Position numbers and translations under genes: made by a program. Below the pieces are notes generated by a model. The model saw only the letters and a program-made list of their open reading frames with translations, was not told where the DNA came from and ran no database searches. A DNA stretch of 64,000 nt from Incurvaria masculella (lineage: Eukaryota; Arthropoda; Insecta; Lepidoptera; Incurvariidae): the NCBI GenBank assembly GCA_946894095.1, contig OX335641.1, positions 13,348,501 to 13,412,500 of the forward strand, in the 5' to 3' direction. Shown in pieces: positions 1 through 31,174 of this stretch (the first letter of the stretch is position 1; the number at the start of each line of letters is the position of its first letter).

Positions 1-166
1 CGGTACAGGCGCACTCCTTTCAGGTACTAACTTTACGGAATTATCTTGACCTTGAACTTTACGTAAATATCGTATAGACTTGCGTTATTTGAGTGCTCCA
101 AGCAGAGTGCCCACTCAAGTACTCAATGGCTTTTCATAAGCGTATTTTTATTATATTTTGTCTTAA

Positions 167-708
167 GGTGGCCCAACCCGGCGGGCCCAACTCATTCGCG
201 GGCACGGTACAAAACCGTGCTGTTTCGCTCTGGGACCTTCTCTGTTTCGAAGAATAAGACAGGCTCCGTGATGAGGAAGATGCAACATGTCCACAAAAAA
301 GACAATGTGCATAGCGTATGATTTGGTAAGATTTACGAAAATTTTAATTACAAAACGACTTATAGCTAAAAGTAAACCACGACCGCTGTAGTCAAAAATC
401 TAACAAAAACCAAATAGATCATAAATCTTGATTAAATAAGGTGTGTCTGATGACTAATCTTTTTACGATGTTCTTACTTTATCATTGCGTAATCCACCTC
501 CAAAGTTATTGTATAAAACGCGCGAAAAATTCGAACTTTCGGACCTTATAACTTAGAAACCAAACACAATTTTACAATGCCAATGGTCATCAGACATCTA
601 GTTCGATCAAATAAAGCTATTTTGAGAAAAATTTTGGATCTCTGACAAGAAATATGGGCGTGATCTTCTTTCCCCTTTTGTATGGGGAGATGAGCGGGTT
701 GGGCCACC
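167..708 (+). mobile_element. TTAA-flanked inverted-repeat element, copy 1
   Basis: Ends GGTGGCCCAACCCG... and ...CGGGTTGGGCCACC, bracketed by TTAA at 163-166 and 709-712. About 542 bp and no coding capacity. Two more copies lie at 26529 and 42313. TTAA duplication is the piggyBac target, but the terminus is not the classical one, so a non-autonomous relative is inferred only. Confidence 0.8.
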
Positions 709-712
709 TTAA

Positions 713-1783
713 TGATGGAAGCCAAATTTTTCAAAATTTTTACCAAAATAAGTTGGCACTGTTTGCTACAAATACGCAATTATCTTTTAAATATTCGTCA
801 AATATCATTTCATAATGCTAGATTCAGTATATAATTAATATAAGGTACAACTTTTTTTGTAAAAAAATATATTAGGTCAACATTTTATCGCACATATTCA
901 GACTTATGTATATTCAAGTAAGAGTTTTATTTTAGGCTGGTTCGTGCAAATAACATATAATATAATTTAAGAAGTATTTCTACAGGGAAGCATAAATCCA
1001 GCAGTAGACATTTCAATACACAGACAGACATACTAATTGCATGCTATATAATATCTATTTCTGGCTAAATAGAGGAATTCTGCAAAGAAATGAAAATAGG
1101 TAGCGAATTGAGATTATTTTGAGTTCGTGTTGATTGATGGCATAACACCATCCCCATAGAAATGTTTTCAAGTGAAATATCCACTATTTCGAATATTTAG
1201 CGTATACTTACAGGTAATATGATATTCCTGAATGTTTTTTATGTCTCGTCAAGTTGTTTATGCATCATTTTACAATGCACGACGGCATATTCAATTACAA
1301 TTCGATCTTACGTCAAACTCGCCCGCGACAGCTAGGGACGCAAGACTAAAATGGATGCAGGTTCTGTCAAGATGACACGCCCCCCGCGGCACAATTGTGA
1401 TAAGGCCATTTTTTTAGTTCCATTCGTTCTCCTGTTATTTCTTCACCTCCATGGCTGCACACAGTTCCTATACTCAAAATGATCAACAGTCTAAATTGAG
1501 TGAAACTCATCAGAAAACCTCATAATAATATGGGGTTTCTGTATCATAAGCCATAGTTTCGGTCCACATGGTGCACCTGGCCGGCTGGTATGGTTTTCGC
1601 AGCCCCCGTGAAAAAATTTGCAAACCAATGGATTTTTAAATATAAGTGTGTTTAATATACTTTTCCTTGCATAGTATTCACTATATTGACTAGAGAATAT
1701 GTTTGAAGAAGAAATCAATAAATAAACAAAGTACATAGCTCTAGCCCACTGCTGTATAATGTATGGTGGTACAATGAGACTAC
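713..1783. other. MCM2 intron 14 (after exon 14), no further feature seen
   Basis: AT-rich sequence with no MCM2 C-terminal coding match on the minus strand and no recognised repeat beyond the element at 167-708. Confidence 0.5.
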
Positions 1784-21648
<19,865 letters not shown>

Positions 21649-21808
21649 ATTGCGGTGCAGGTGCTGTATATAAACGGTGAAAATTACAACACGCTACTTG
21701 GATGTTTGCACCACAATATGTTTTTGGAAGGAACACAATCTAATGATAAATACACGTGCAGACAGATTTGTAATAAACTTTTATTTGTTTGACAGCTTGC
21801 AAGAAAAT

Positions 21809-21818
21809 GGCGCGAAAA
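21809..21818 (-). promoter_or_regulatory. candidate E2F site upstream of MCM2
   Basis: The minus strand reads TTTTCGCGCC about 160 nt upstream of the proposed MCM2 ATG, matching the E2F consensus TTTSSCGC. MCM genes are established E2F targets in animals. The match and position are seen; function is inferred. Confidence 0.45.
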
Positions 21819-22151
21819 TTTTGGGTTCGTGTATTTCGTGGTATCGGATTCCGTACTACCGGATTGTATACTACTGGAATTAAAGAATTACGTATTTTAT
21901 TAAATAAGGTGACTGCAGAATTTTTACAGTCAATCGGATCGAATCAACACGTAATTTTTTTGGGAAAATGCATATTTTGATAGATTTGACCTATCCATCG
22001 ATGAGTATTAAAAGAGACTACAAAGATACCTTTCTTTTGTATGTTTTGTATTACAATGATAAAATGCATCTACATGCTTTTCTCTTATGGCCTTTTCCGG
22101 GGCTAAAAGAATGGATTGAGTCAATAAAAGGATTATTGAGAGCAATATAAT

Positions 22152-22365
22152 GCTTACGCGCCTTGTAGCTTACCGGCGCATGGACAGAGTTCATGGATCC
22201 AAATCATCATACACCACTTTCTTTGTCTTCTTGAGTTGAAAAAGTGCATTTAGTTACGAATGAGACCTGTTCCATGGTTCGCACGGAATACAATATAGGA
22301 GGCAATGACTGAGTCCATGTAAAACTGTAGGTTTCCTTCCCCTACTAGGTGATAGAATTAACCCT
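22152..22365 (+). mobile_element. SINE head and linker
   Basis: GCCTTGTAGCTTACCGGCGC, a weak B box, then TGAAAAAGTGCATTTAGTTA and CCCCTACTAGGTGATAG. The body is cut off after its start. Confidence 0.6.
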
Positions 22366-23851
22366 CTAATCGGCAGAAACCGTGTGAACGCGACACCCAC
22401 TGATAGCAGACAATAAATAGCACGCGAGCGCAATTTCGGCATGTTGCAATAAATCGATCACCTTCCGGAATATTTCCACCATAGGTATCCTAGACTATAC
22501 ATTTTCAGAAACTATAACGAATGCTGCTTGTAATGATAATTTTATATTATTTAGTGCTGCAGAAAAAAAAAAAAAACTCAAACCTAGGTGAAAGCTGAGA
22601 AACCTATGTTGGGAAAGGAAAAAAATATATCTCGAAAAGTAAATCGATAACATGTATATTTTAATTTTAAAACTAAAACTAGAAACCTAAATTTACAAAA
22701 ATACATGAAAAACTTAAAAGTCGATGCGGATATTGGCGATGAACTTTGGCGACGGAGATATTGGCGATGTAGATGCAAGCCACCAAAACCGGACACCATA
22801 ATTTTTCTTTTCCTCTATTTATTTTCATATATTTTCTGTCACACTTGGTTTTCATGGCTTACACTTGAGAGTGAAAATACAGGTCGAAGACCTATATTTT
22901 TAGGATCGAATTCAAGATTAGAGCAAGGTCGGACATGGCGGTGGTGGTGGCGGGAAGAAGGCGCTCAGGCGGCCGTAAAAACCCACTTTTGGTGGCGGGC
23001 CATGTTGACCATATTATTACTGTACAGGTACAACATTCAAGCTTTTTGTCGTGGCTAACGGACCTCCTGTTAAGTTTTATGTTTTGTTCATCCATGTTTT
23101 TAAGGCAAGACGATCTTTAGTGGCTAGTTGCGTTTACAGCTAGTTTGACGAGCTATAACAGTGATAAATGATAAATATATAATGCTATAAAAGCAATAAC
23201 ATATTTGAAAAAGTAGGAAATTTGCAGGCGTAATAATTAAAATTAAAAACACAATAACTTTAAAATGTCACACATGACACCGAATTTACTTCAGCAACAC
23301 AGTTGGCGTTGCTGAGGTAAATAGGAAAATTTACAAATTATTGATAAATATACTTCGAATATGTAAACAAAAGTCACAAAATCATGTCTGTCATAAATAT
23401 TTATGCATGAGCAATATTTTTATTATTTCACAAATATTGGTGTTTTGTGATAAGTCCTTCAAGTTTTAAGTTAATATTATCACAAAACACCATTTCTAGA
23501 CATAGGGCAGTCCGAAAACACATAACTCGGGAAGTAGTTGATTGATTTTGCGTAAGTAGGTTTATGTTCGTAACAATCTTTGATGCCATGACCGATGAAC
23601 TATTGATCTTAAGAAGTAAGAAAAAAAATGCCACATTCAAAAAAATAAAGAAGCATATTCAAATTCAGTTCTATCTGGCACTACCTAGAGAGTATAAACA
23701 CCATGCATAATTTTTTTTGTGATTAAAATCATTACTTTCAAAATCCTCAAATAATATTTAAATCCTTTTAAAACCTAACTTAATTCCCAGCATAGTCGCC
23801 ATGATCATTAGCTATTACTGTGTATGTTCTTAGAATGTTCATCATGTTTTA
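22366..23851. other. intergenic MCM2-TMEM169 region
   Basis: Mostly AT-rich. A short GC-rich stretch near 22930-23000 contains an ATG followed by a GGT/GGC-rich run and could be a TMEM169 promoter or first exon. No clear donor was tied to the TMEM169 frame. Confidence 0.35.
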
Positions 23852-24005
23852 GACCCGATTGCACGAAGAGACGGCTGAGTTAATCAATGTTCAAACACGT
23901 CACTTTTAGTGAACCGCATGGAGTGACTTCCATACTGTTCATACAAAGTGACAAATTTAATCAAATGTTGACTTTGATATGGATTTTTTGTCCTTTTGGC
24001 CCTTA
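23852..24005 (-). mobile_element. MITE with GGGCC...GTGCACGAA termini, copy A
   Basis: CCCGATTGCACGAAGAGACG, CAAACACGTCACTTTTAGTG and TTTTTGTCCTTTTGGCCC. Related to 41848-42004 and 44406-44470. It lies just upstream of the TMEM169 exon. Confidence 0.65.
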
Positions 24006-24230
24006 ATTGCAAAGGATAAAAATCTAAAGTTCAACTCCTTGACCGTCCATGTCATGCAACAGGGTTTGATAACTTGACTTTAAGTAAGTGCATATTTTCG
24101 AGCCAGTGGGTTTACTTATTTCGAATAATTTTCGTCCTTTGCAATATATGCCAAACAGTAGCAAATGAGTTTAACCAGGCTTGTTTCTAAAATTCAATCT
24201 GAAGTTCATTATCATGCCATAACATTTCAG

Positions 24231-24550
24231 GGGGCAGACGAAGTGAAGTACAAGAATGGTCTATCACCAGTAGCAGAGCATGTAGTGAATGGTATCATTC
24301 ACTCGACCATGGAAGGGCTTAAGTCCAATATGAAGATCAACTTGCCTATCATCAGCGATGAAACGGACGAGGAGAATCTCGACTGCGAGGAGCTGGACAC
24401 CGAGAAACTGCTAATTAATGGTTACCAATCCGTGAACGTTTACACCAGTAAAGATATCATCGATTTATCACCGATCTATGAGAACTCATCTGATGCCTGC
24501 TCCAGTCATGACGATTTAAGGAGTAACAATGAGATCGAGGTTCAAAAGAG
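24231..24550 (+). CDS. TMEM169: TMEM169 internal or first coding exon
   Basis: Acceptor AACATTTCAG at 24221-24230 and donor GTATAA at 24551. The reading frame is open throughout. The protein is acidic (DETDEENLDCEELD) and ends IEVQKR/S at the junction. The ATG at 24165 is probably intronic because it lies before the acceptor. Confidence 0.8.
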
Positions 24551-25989
24551 GTATAATTGTAAGGAATTATTTGCATGGTTACAAATTTGTCACATAAATT
24601 GCAATATGGGTCGGGACTCCACATTTCATGGGTTGATCTCACATATTTATTCGATTCTAAGTTTTACATTCCGTATACACTCCAATCTTTGTCACCTGTC
24701 TAAATAAAGAAATCTACAACTCATGATTTCCAAAATAATGCATCAAGCCAAAATGTGTTCTGGCAAATCATAAAACCAAAATTTTGTCTTTAGATTGATT
24801 TCTGGGGATTAGCACAGTAAATTAATTTGCTGGGTGAACGGGCTCACTCACTTAGTGATTAAATCTGAAGTTTAGTTGCATTTTGTACCACGCTAACTGG
24901 TAAAGTTCACTTCTCTTTAATGCATAACAGGTCGTTTGACAGTTAGCACGGTACAAATACAACTAATCGTCATATTTAATCACAAACTTGCATGTTCACT
25001 TGGCGAGTTAATATACCATGGTCACTCTCTGAATTTCTGTGTATGCAATAACCTGTGTGCCTTCATTTTCATCTTGGAGGTCACAAAGACATCTGACAAA
25101 CCTCTTCAGCTAGCAGAGCATGTAAAATAGTTTTATTTTGTGCATAAAATCGATGGGTATCAATAAAAGAGCTGTCTTATCTGAATTAATCATTACATTT
25201 TTCAGCTGCAAAATCCTAAATGCAGAAGTAAATGACAGCTCGTCAGCAACCCCAAACAGCTTGTCCCATACACAATCTGAAAACAGTTTCGAAATGACCA
25301 CTGCCACGGACAGCATGAAGAACAGTACAAAGCGCAAGAAACGCGTCAACATTGTGCAAGAAGTTACTGAAAGTGAAATTACAGACAGCGAAATAACTGC
25401 CTTAAGAGTGGAATCTGAAGGTTCACTTACCCCTGAACGCTTGACAGCAGACTCCAAGGACGGCTACCTCACTATGACAGGAACAATAAAAAGGGGCAAG
25501 AAGAAAGGTCAAAATATGGACGTCAAACTGAATATATCAAGAGAAGAACTGGAAATTATTGAAGCGGCGATCGTCGCCGAGGAATACAATAAAATGGACA
25601 TATCGAAATGCTCACTACACAACGGACCGCATATCTTTATATTTACGCTCATAATGATCCCCTTTGTAGCGTGCATGTCCGCTCTATATTCATTTTACAT
25701 TGGCACCATAACTTGGTACAACATTTTCACTACAGTGACAGAGGAGGTTAACTTTTGGAAGAGAATTTGCTTTTCGCCGATTGTCATATTGATGTATCCA
25801 TTCCTGATTGTACTTTTCACAACAGGCCTTGGCGTGTACGCTGGTGTGGTGCAGTTAACTTTCAGTGGGTCCAACTGGTGGAAAGAGGTCTGTGACTTTG
25901 AGAAGGGGTTCTATGGCTGGTTGTGCAATTCGCTTGGCTTTTCGGAGTGTAGCCCCTACGAGGTGGTAGTTTTGACTGATGTTAAATGA
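24231..25989 (+). CDS. TMEM169: transmembrane protein 169 (two exons; 5' end unresolved)
   Basis: Two exons (24231-24550 and 25206-25989) join AG|C in frame and give about 366 residues. The acidic, Ser-rich N-terminal part has no recognised domain. The second exon carries TMTGTIKRGKKKGQ and a KLNISREELE block, then two hydrophobic segments (roughly IFTLIMIPFVACMSALYSFY and PIVILMYPFLIVLFTTG). A conserved end follows with EKGFYGWLC and ECSPYEVVVL. This layout and these motifs are those of TMEM169, an uncharacterised two-pass membrane protein of about 300 aa in mammals. No function is assigned. The first exon begins after a good acceptor (CATTTCAG) in phase 0, so an upstream coding exon is possible. 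Alternatively translation starts at the ATG at 24309. The GC-rich stretch near 22930-23000 is a candidate upstream exon or promoter, without proof. Confidence 0.88.
25206..25989 (+). CDS. TMEM169: TMEM169 last coding exon
   Basis: Acceptor TTTTTCAG ends at 25205. It encodes the conserved membrane half of the protein and stops at TGA 25987-25989. Both transmembrane segments and the Cys-containing C-terminal block are here. Confidence 0.93.
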
Positions 25990-26528
25990 TAAAATTGGTC
26001 AGCAGGCAATTTACAACTGATACCAGAGTATCAAATTTTTCGTTAAATTTCCATTAACCAGTCACATTCCAAACTTTTACTTGACTGCCATGAAAACAGA
26101 AAATTTCATTGGGGTTTTTACCTTGCCATTCCTGTATCGAATTAAATGATTTTTATGCAATAATTTAAAAGAATAAGAGTTAAGCAATTTTTATATTTTT
26201 TTTTACAATTTGATAGATGTAACAGACTGATTTTTTTGCAGTCATAGTGGCTAAGTTCGTAAACATTTAGTAGTTTTGTATCAGCCACTAATATGTGCAG
26301 AGCAACGGTTATAACTTGCCACATTGTATTTATAGCTTTTTATACGGCCATTGAGCTTGCTAGAATATTGTCGGCTTTCATATCATAGTCCTTAGAATAT
26401 ATGTAGTCTATGAAATGATAATTAGTGACATTTTAAGTACTCAAGAGAATGGACATACCAGTGACTTAATTCGTATTTTGACTTATTTCGTTGACTAGCA
26501 CTCGACTGATTTTGGCCGAAAGATTTAA

Positions 26529-27071
26529 GGTGGCCCATCCCGCTCATCTCCCCATACAAACGGGGAAAGAAGATCACGCCCATATTTCTTGTCAGAGATC
26601 CAAAATTTTGCTCAGTATAGCTTTATTTGATCGAACTAGATGTCTGATGACCATTGGCATTGTAAAATTATGTTTGGTTTCTAAGTTATAAGTTCCGAAA
26701 GTTCGAATTTTTCGCGCGTTTTATACAATAACTTTGGAGGTGGATTACGCAATGATAAAGTAAGAACATCTTAAAAAGATTAGTCATCAGACATAGCTTA
26801 TTTAATCAAAATTTATAATCTATTTGGTTTTTGTTAGATTTTTGACTACAGCGGTCGTGGTTTACTTTTAGCTAATAAGTCGTTTTGAAATTAAAATTTT
26901 CGTAAATCTTACCAAATCATACACTATGCACATTGTCTTTTTTGTGGACATGTTGCATCTTCCTCATCACTGAGCCTGTCTTATTCTTTGAAACAGAGAA
27001 GGTCCCAGAGCGCAACAGCACGGTTTTGTACCGTGCCCGCGAATGAGTTAGGCCCGCCGGGTTGGGCCACC
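26529..27071 (-). mobile_element. TTAA-flanked inverted-repeat element, copy 2 (reverse to copy 1)
   Basis: About 543 bp between TTAA at 26525-26528 and 27072-27075. Internal sequence (TGTCTGATGACCATTGGCAT, ACAGCGGTCGTGGTTTAC) matches copy 1 in reverse. Confidence 0.8.
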
Positions 27072-27075
27072 TTAA

Positions 27076-28629
27076 GACCCTTATTCCAAAGGGCGAAAGC
27101 AGACAAAAATAGCCTGCCCGAAAAATACCTAAGGTCAAGGAGTAAATTTAATTAAATAAAACATTTAATTTCTTCAAATGTTCCAATATCAGTTATGTTC
27201 TTGACTCTGATTCTTCCCAGAAGTTTCTGCCAAAACAATTTTGACAGTAAACCTACATATTCGGCATGGTTAATTTGCAATAACACAATCCTTTGTTCAA
27301 TATCCATTTAATAACAACTTGACAGTATCTAATATTTTTATTTACTACTAAACTAAAAAAAACATCACGGATGCCATTTCTGGCTCCGGAGCGCCAAATA
27401 TGGTCTCAGGGTACCCAGCGGTTGACTATTGTCATACTCATTTCGCCCAACGATGTTCATATGAGCTAAAATAAATGTATCTATAAACTAATATATCTAA
27501 AGTAAGGAATTTTCCAACAATCTCTTTTTGTTAAGGCATATACAAATATATATCAATAGAATTTTATGTTGTAGACTGAAAAGAATCAACACCATAAAAC
27601 TGGTATGCAAAATTATTACACTATTTAAACTTTTTTACTACTAACGAGTATATGAAAAAAAAATATAATTACTGAACAATGACTATTTAATACAGGTATC
27701 GGGTAATTGATGGATAAACTTGAAATGGCTGACCATATAGCCGTTAAAGAAATATAATAATACAAAAACCATATGCAATTTACTTTAGGTGAAATTTACT
27801 CTGTTTGAATATTAATAGCAATAGCTCACTGATTACATACATTTTTAATCCCCATGATCCTTGCAAGTTTGCTGCCTTACACAGTTACCATACATTCTTA
27901 ACAAAAAACCTCAAAAAATCATTCATGTGTACAATACGAATTTATAATAAGGTAAAATTAATTTAAAAACAAACATATCTTGGATATGTGTCTTCTATAA
28001 TTTTATTTATTTTGAACGGTTTATAATAGGTATAAGTTTAACTATAAGCTGTAGTTAAGTAAATAAGTTATCCATTAATTACCGCATACTTATAATCAAT
28101 GTGCTTCATTAGTTATTAAAAGACTGATATATTCTAGTCACTTCGGCGATTTTTGTATTCATAAAGAAAATATTTTACAATTCATACAAGACTTTCATTA
28201 ACAAGCTGACTAAAGGGTAGTTGCATCATCTCTGGTTATGTAAATATTGTTCTTCTATATTGGATCCTTCTTTTGGCTTTAGTGTATCTAATATTTTGCC
28301 AATGTCAAAGTTCATAGCTATATACCAATAGTAGGAAAGGTTTTTAAATTAGATGACAACGAAAGATGAAAGAAAATCTCAGTTTTAGATAGCTCATAAA
28401 TAAAGCAAGTAACCTTAGAAATTTTGAAGTTAGATGAAGAGAGCAAGCAATTAATATTGGTTGTTAGATGAGTTTGTAGTAGTGGGAGGTAATCGTATAA
28501 AGCGGCAGCTTTATGAATTAGAGGGCAACAGGAAATATATTATTCAAATCCCTGTCATCAAGGCCATTTTAGCATACTGAATAGCATCTAATGTGAAGTC
28601 TAGCCAAATGAACATGAGAACAGCAGTGG
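27076..28629. other. AT-rich intergenic stretch between TMEM169 and PAM16
   Basis: No ORF of substance, splice-linked exon or recognised repeat was seen in this 1.5 kb. Confidence 0.5.
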
Positions 28630-28895
28630 TAGATTTAAGAAGTTGAAGATTTATTCATTTCGATGTGATGGAACAAGGGTTTAGGAGGGGATGCAAGGTT
28701 GGATCTTGGTGTAATTATTTGTAACCTTAAATCTGCCAGAATAACCCATACATTGAGTCCAGTTTTTAAGTAAAATATTTTTTGGGGAGAGCAATAGGTC
28801 AGTGGGTAGTTTCTGGATGTTGTCCCCTTGCAGAACAGCCAGCTTAGTAAGGTCATCTACCTGGTGATTGCGCAGTATGCAGATTGGCAATTAAG
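28630..28895 (-). mobile_element. retrotransposon RNase H C-terminal fragment
   Basis: Minus-strand DDLTKLAVLQGDNIQKLPTD and a following WTQ block resemble the 'AD..AK.A' end of LINE RNase H domains. It is interrupted and 5'-truncated. Confidence 0.5.
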
Positions 28896-28945
28896 TCCCG
28901 AGAATTTAGATATGACTCAGGTACTGGAAACTGCGTGGTCCACAC

Positions 28946-29075
28946 ATTTTTTTTATGTCTGGACATGGAGGTCTAATACCAAACTGAACGTCAGATACGA
29001 GCCTAACACACCACATGGGAACTGGGTGCCATGCAAGGCCCTTCCTTAAATGCTCGGCTATATGATTGGAATCTT
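28946..29075 (-). mobile_element. SINE body 3' end, reverse
   Basis: TTTTTTTTATGTCTGGACAT, GGTCTAATACC and CACCACATGGGAACTGGGTG are the reverse complement of the body's 3' part. Confidence 0.6.
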
Positions 29076-29825
29076 TGGATCTGGACGTTTCTTTTGTTCC
29101 ATTCGAAATTTGAAATGAAATGAGTGCGGCCAGCACTTTGTTTGTTTTAATGTGTGTTTTTAAAGCCACTTTTTTAGTGGCGTGAACTTTGACTCATTAC
29201 ACCTGGAACTTGCACCACGACAACTTGCCCGCCCATTCCTCGTTCATCGTGCATCGTTCAATCGTTTTTTGGGAATAAAAGGCATGCCAATGTTGCTGCA
29301 CCGACCCTATAGCCCCCTGCGACGTTTTCTTATTCCCCAGGATGAAGCTGTATTTCAAGGGAACATACATGACGGCGTACAGTGGGAGCAACATTGGAAT
29401 CATTGTGTAGAGTAGAAACCATTATGAAGATTGATAATAACATTTTGTTCCAAATTGAATTTGTTCGAGTTTTATTGAACAATTCCTGGAACATAATTGC
29501 CACTCTCATATGCCTGAGTTAGAATTAATTTTGTTTTGCATATACTGTTAAAACTATTATTCATTAGTACAGGCATATGCAAAACCGAAAGTTTCCATTT
29601 CATCCATTGTTTTACAGAATATGTACGGGCTCGAGGGTTCGCAAGTGAGACATTGGCAGGTTGGCAGGATTTATTTGCCTGTACTGGTACCTACCGAAAG
29701 TCAAAGAAACTTGCAATAATTTGCAAGGTTGTTAGAATATTAAAATGTATTGACAACCTATCAAAAAAATTACACCACCAGAAATTATGCAATTCCAAAC
29801 AATTTGTTATCTAATGGCAACTCCA

Positions 29826-29978
29826 TCACGCTGGCTCACTTTTCGGTGGTTCTGTACTCTTGAGCTCCTGATCTAACCGTTCTTTTGCTCTTACGATCTT
29901 GGATTGTAGGTAGAAGGAGCCACCTTTTGCTTTTTCATTGGCAGCGAATAAATGCTCGTAGCTCTTTTCTACAGACTC
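29826..29978 (-). CDS. PAM16: PAM16 exon 3
   Basis: Fifty codons plus TGA, from [11 protein letters not shown] to the charged tail. Acceptor TTTTTCAG with a strong pyrimidine tract. Confidence 0.95.
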   Translation of the reverse strand, partial: ESVEKSYEHLFAANEKAKGGSFYLQSKIVRAKERLDQELKSTEPPKSEPA

Positions 29979-30939
29979 CTGAAAAAGAAAAAGCAAATTT
30001 GAGTGCTGTTAGAGTGTGCTAACTCAGTAGGATAAAAAATATATTAAAAATATTCAGTAAGTGTATTCGAAAACCCTATCCTGTATCCAGGGTTGCCAAC
30101 TTTTCCAGCTGGCAAATCCTGTGTACTGGTGGGTTCAGGCACGTAAAAAGAATACAATCGTCATTCATGGTTCGGATTCCACGTTAAACTGTAGGTCCTT
30201 TTCCTTACTTATGAGGTGGTAGGGTTAACCCCGCCCGTGTTAGTACCATCATATTGAATGAACGATGGTTGTAGTTGAGTAGAACAGGAAATAAAAAAAA
30301 GAACAATGGTGCACGAAAATGTTCTCCCAGTCACAAGTACGTGGCGTACGTACGCCCGCCCCACAAACTGCGCCGTCACGTCTACGTATTCCGTAACTTG
30401 CACACAATAAGAATTTTGGCTTCCTCAATCAAACCTGACCAGACAAATTGCACCCAGTAAGACCTGACCACAATAATTCATTTCAAAACCCAATTGTCTA
30501 GTCAAAAACCGGACCATTGAGAACCCTGGCCGTATTCCTAAGACTTGTGCTATTTGTCTGACTTCAGCAAAAACTGCAGTTGAAGCTATAGATAAAAAAA
30601 ATAATGCCAGGACAGTGCTTGTGGTATAAAGTATTGTAATACCTTATCAAGTTTATCAACATTAAGTATTTGCATGGCCTCTTCTAGTGTAAGTCCCGTT
30701 GACGCATTAGCGGCTGCTCGGCGCGCACCTTCTGCGCCTCCTCCCGCGCGCCGCGCTGCCTCTTGCGAGGCCGCTATTTCCTGTTTCAATGCTCGCGCGA
30801 AGGCTCGTCCCACCACCTGAAGGGGAACATGGTCAGCAACAACAAATGGTTCATGCAAGGTTGTGAGGTTAGGTATTGTTTGAGTTTAGTTATATACCTG
30901 GCCGCCGAGTACTATAATTTGAGCGATGTATTTGGCCAT
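29826..30939 (-). CDS. PAM16: PAM16/Magmas, presequence translocase-associated motor subunit
   Basis: Three exons on the minus strand (30939-30898, 30816-30643, 29978-29826) give 122 aa. PAM16 sits on the matrix side of the TIM23 translocase, pairs with the J-protein PAM18/DNAJC19 and restrains its stimulation of mtHsp70. Visible signatures are [13 protein letters not shown] at the start, [30 protein letters not shown] and [20 protein letters not shown]. The J-like domain has no HPD tripeptide, as expected for this family. An Ala/Gly/Arg-rich low-complexity insert lies at about 30-48. Length matches the 125-aa human protein. Splice junctions are GTATAT/CTTCAG and GTATTA/TTTCAG, both phase 0. 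A possible AATAAA is at 29670-29675. A full-length retrotransposon is inserted about 115 bp upstream of the start codon. Confidence 0.95.
30125..30275 (+). mobile_element. SINE fragment
   Basis: GGCACGTAAAAAGAATACAA, GGTTCGGATTCCACGTTAAA and TTAACCCCGCCCGTGTTAGT; truncated after GAATGAACGATGG. Lies in PAM16 intron 2. Confidence 0.6.
30643..30816 (-). CDS. PAM16: PAM16 exon 2
   Basis: Fifty-eight codons from [13 protein letters not shown] to LNVDKLDK. Acceptor CCCTTCAG, donor GTATTA. Confidence 0.95.
30898..30939 (-). CDS. PAM16: PAM16 exon 1
   Basis: ATG at 30939-30937 in the context ACGACATGG. Fourteen codons encode [14 protein letters not shown], followed by donor GTATAT. Confidence 0.93.
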
Positions 30940-31052
30940 GTCGTGACCGTTGTTTACAGACCATTTACAGACTACGGCTACGGGAATTTCCTGGTTTTCC
31001 TTACATCACGCAAATTAAAAGAACGTTTTCTTGACACACAGACTTGACACTT

Positions 31053-31064
31053 GACAGCAGTTGA
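31053..31064. repeat. target-site duplication, left copy
   Basis: GACAGCAGTTGA directly abuts the element's poly(A) side and is identical to the copy at 36267-36278. Confidence 0.9.
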
Positions 31065-31174
31065 TTTTTTTTTTTTTTTGTTTCTTTATCCAATGGACAG
31101 GCAAAAGCTTTCGCTATACAGCCTTCTCTTTATTGTATCTTATGGATTGTAGTCAATTCTGGAGTGTCATGTAG

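Noticed and set aside
24165..24230. TMEM169 start at ATG 24165
   Set aside because: The segment is followed by a strong acceptor (CATTTCAG) and its residues do not look conserved; more likely intron.
29182..29415. 77-aa plus ORF upstream of PAM16 3' end, possibly an exon
   Set aside because: A CCCCAG-like acceptor and stop are present but no family is recognised and no partner exon was found.
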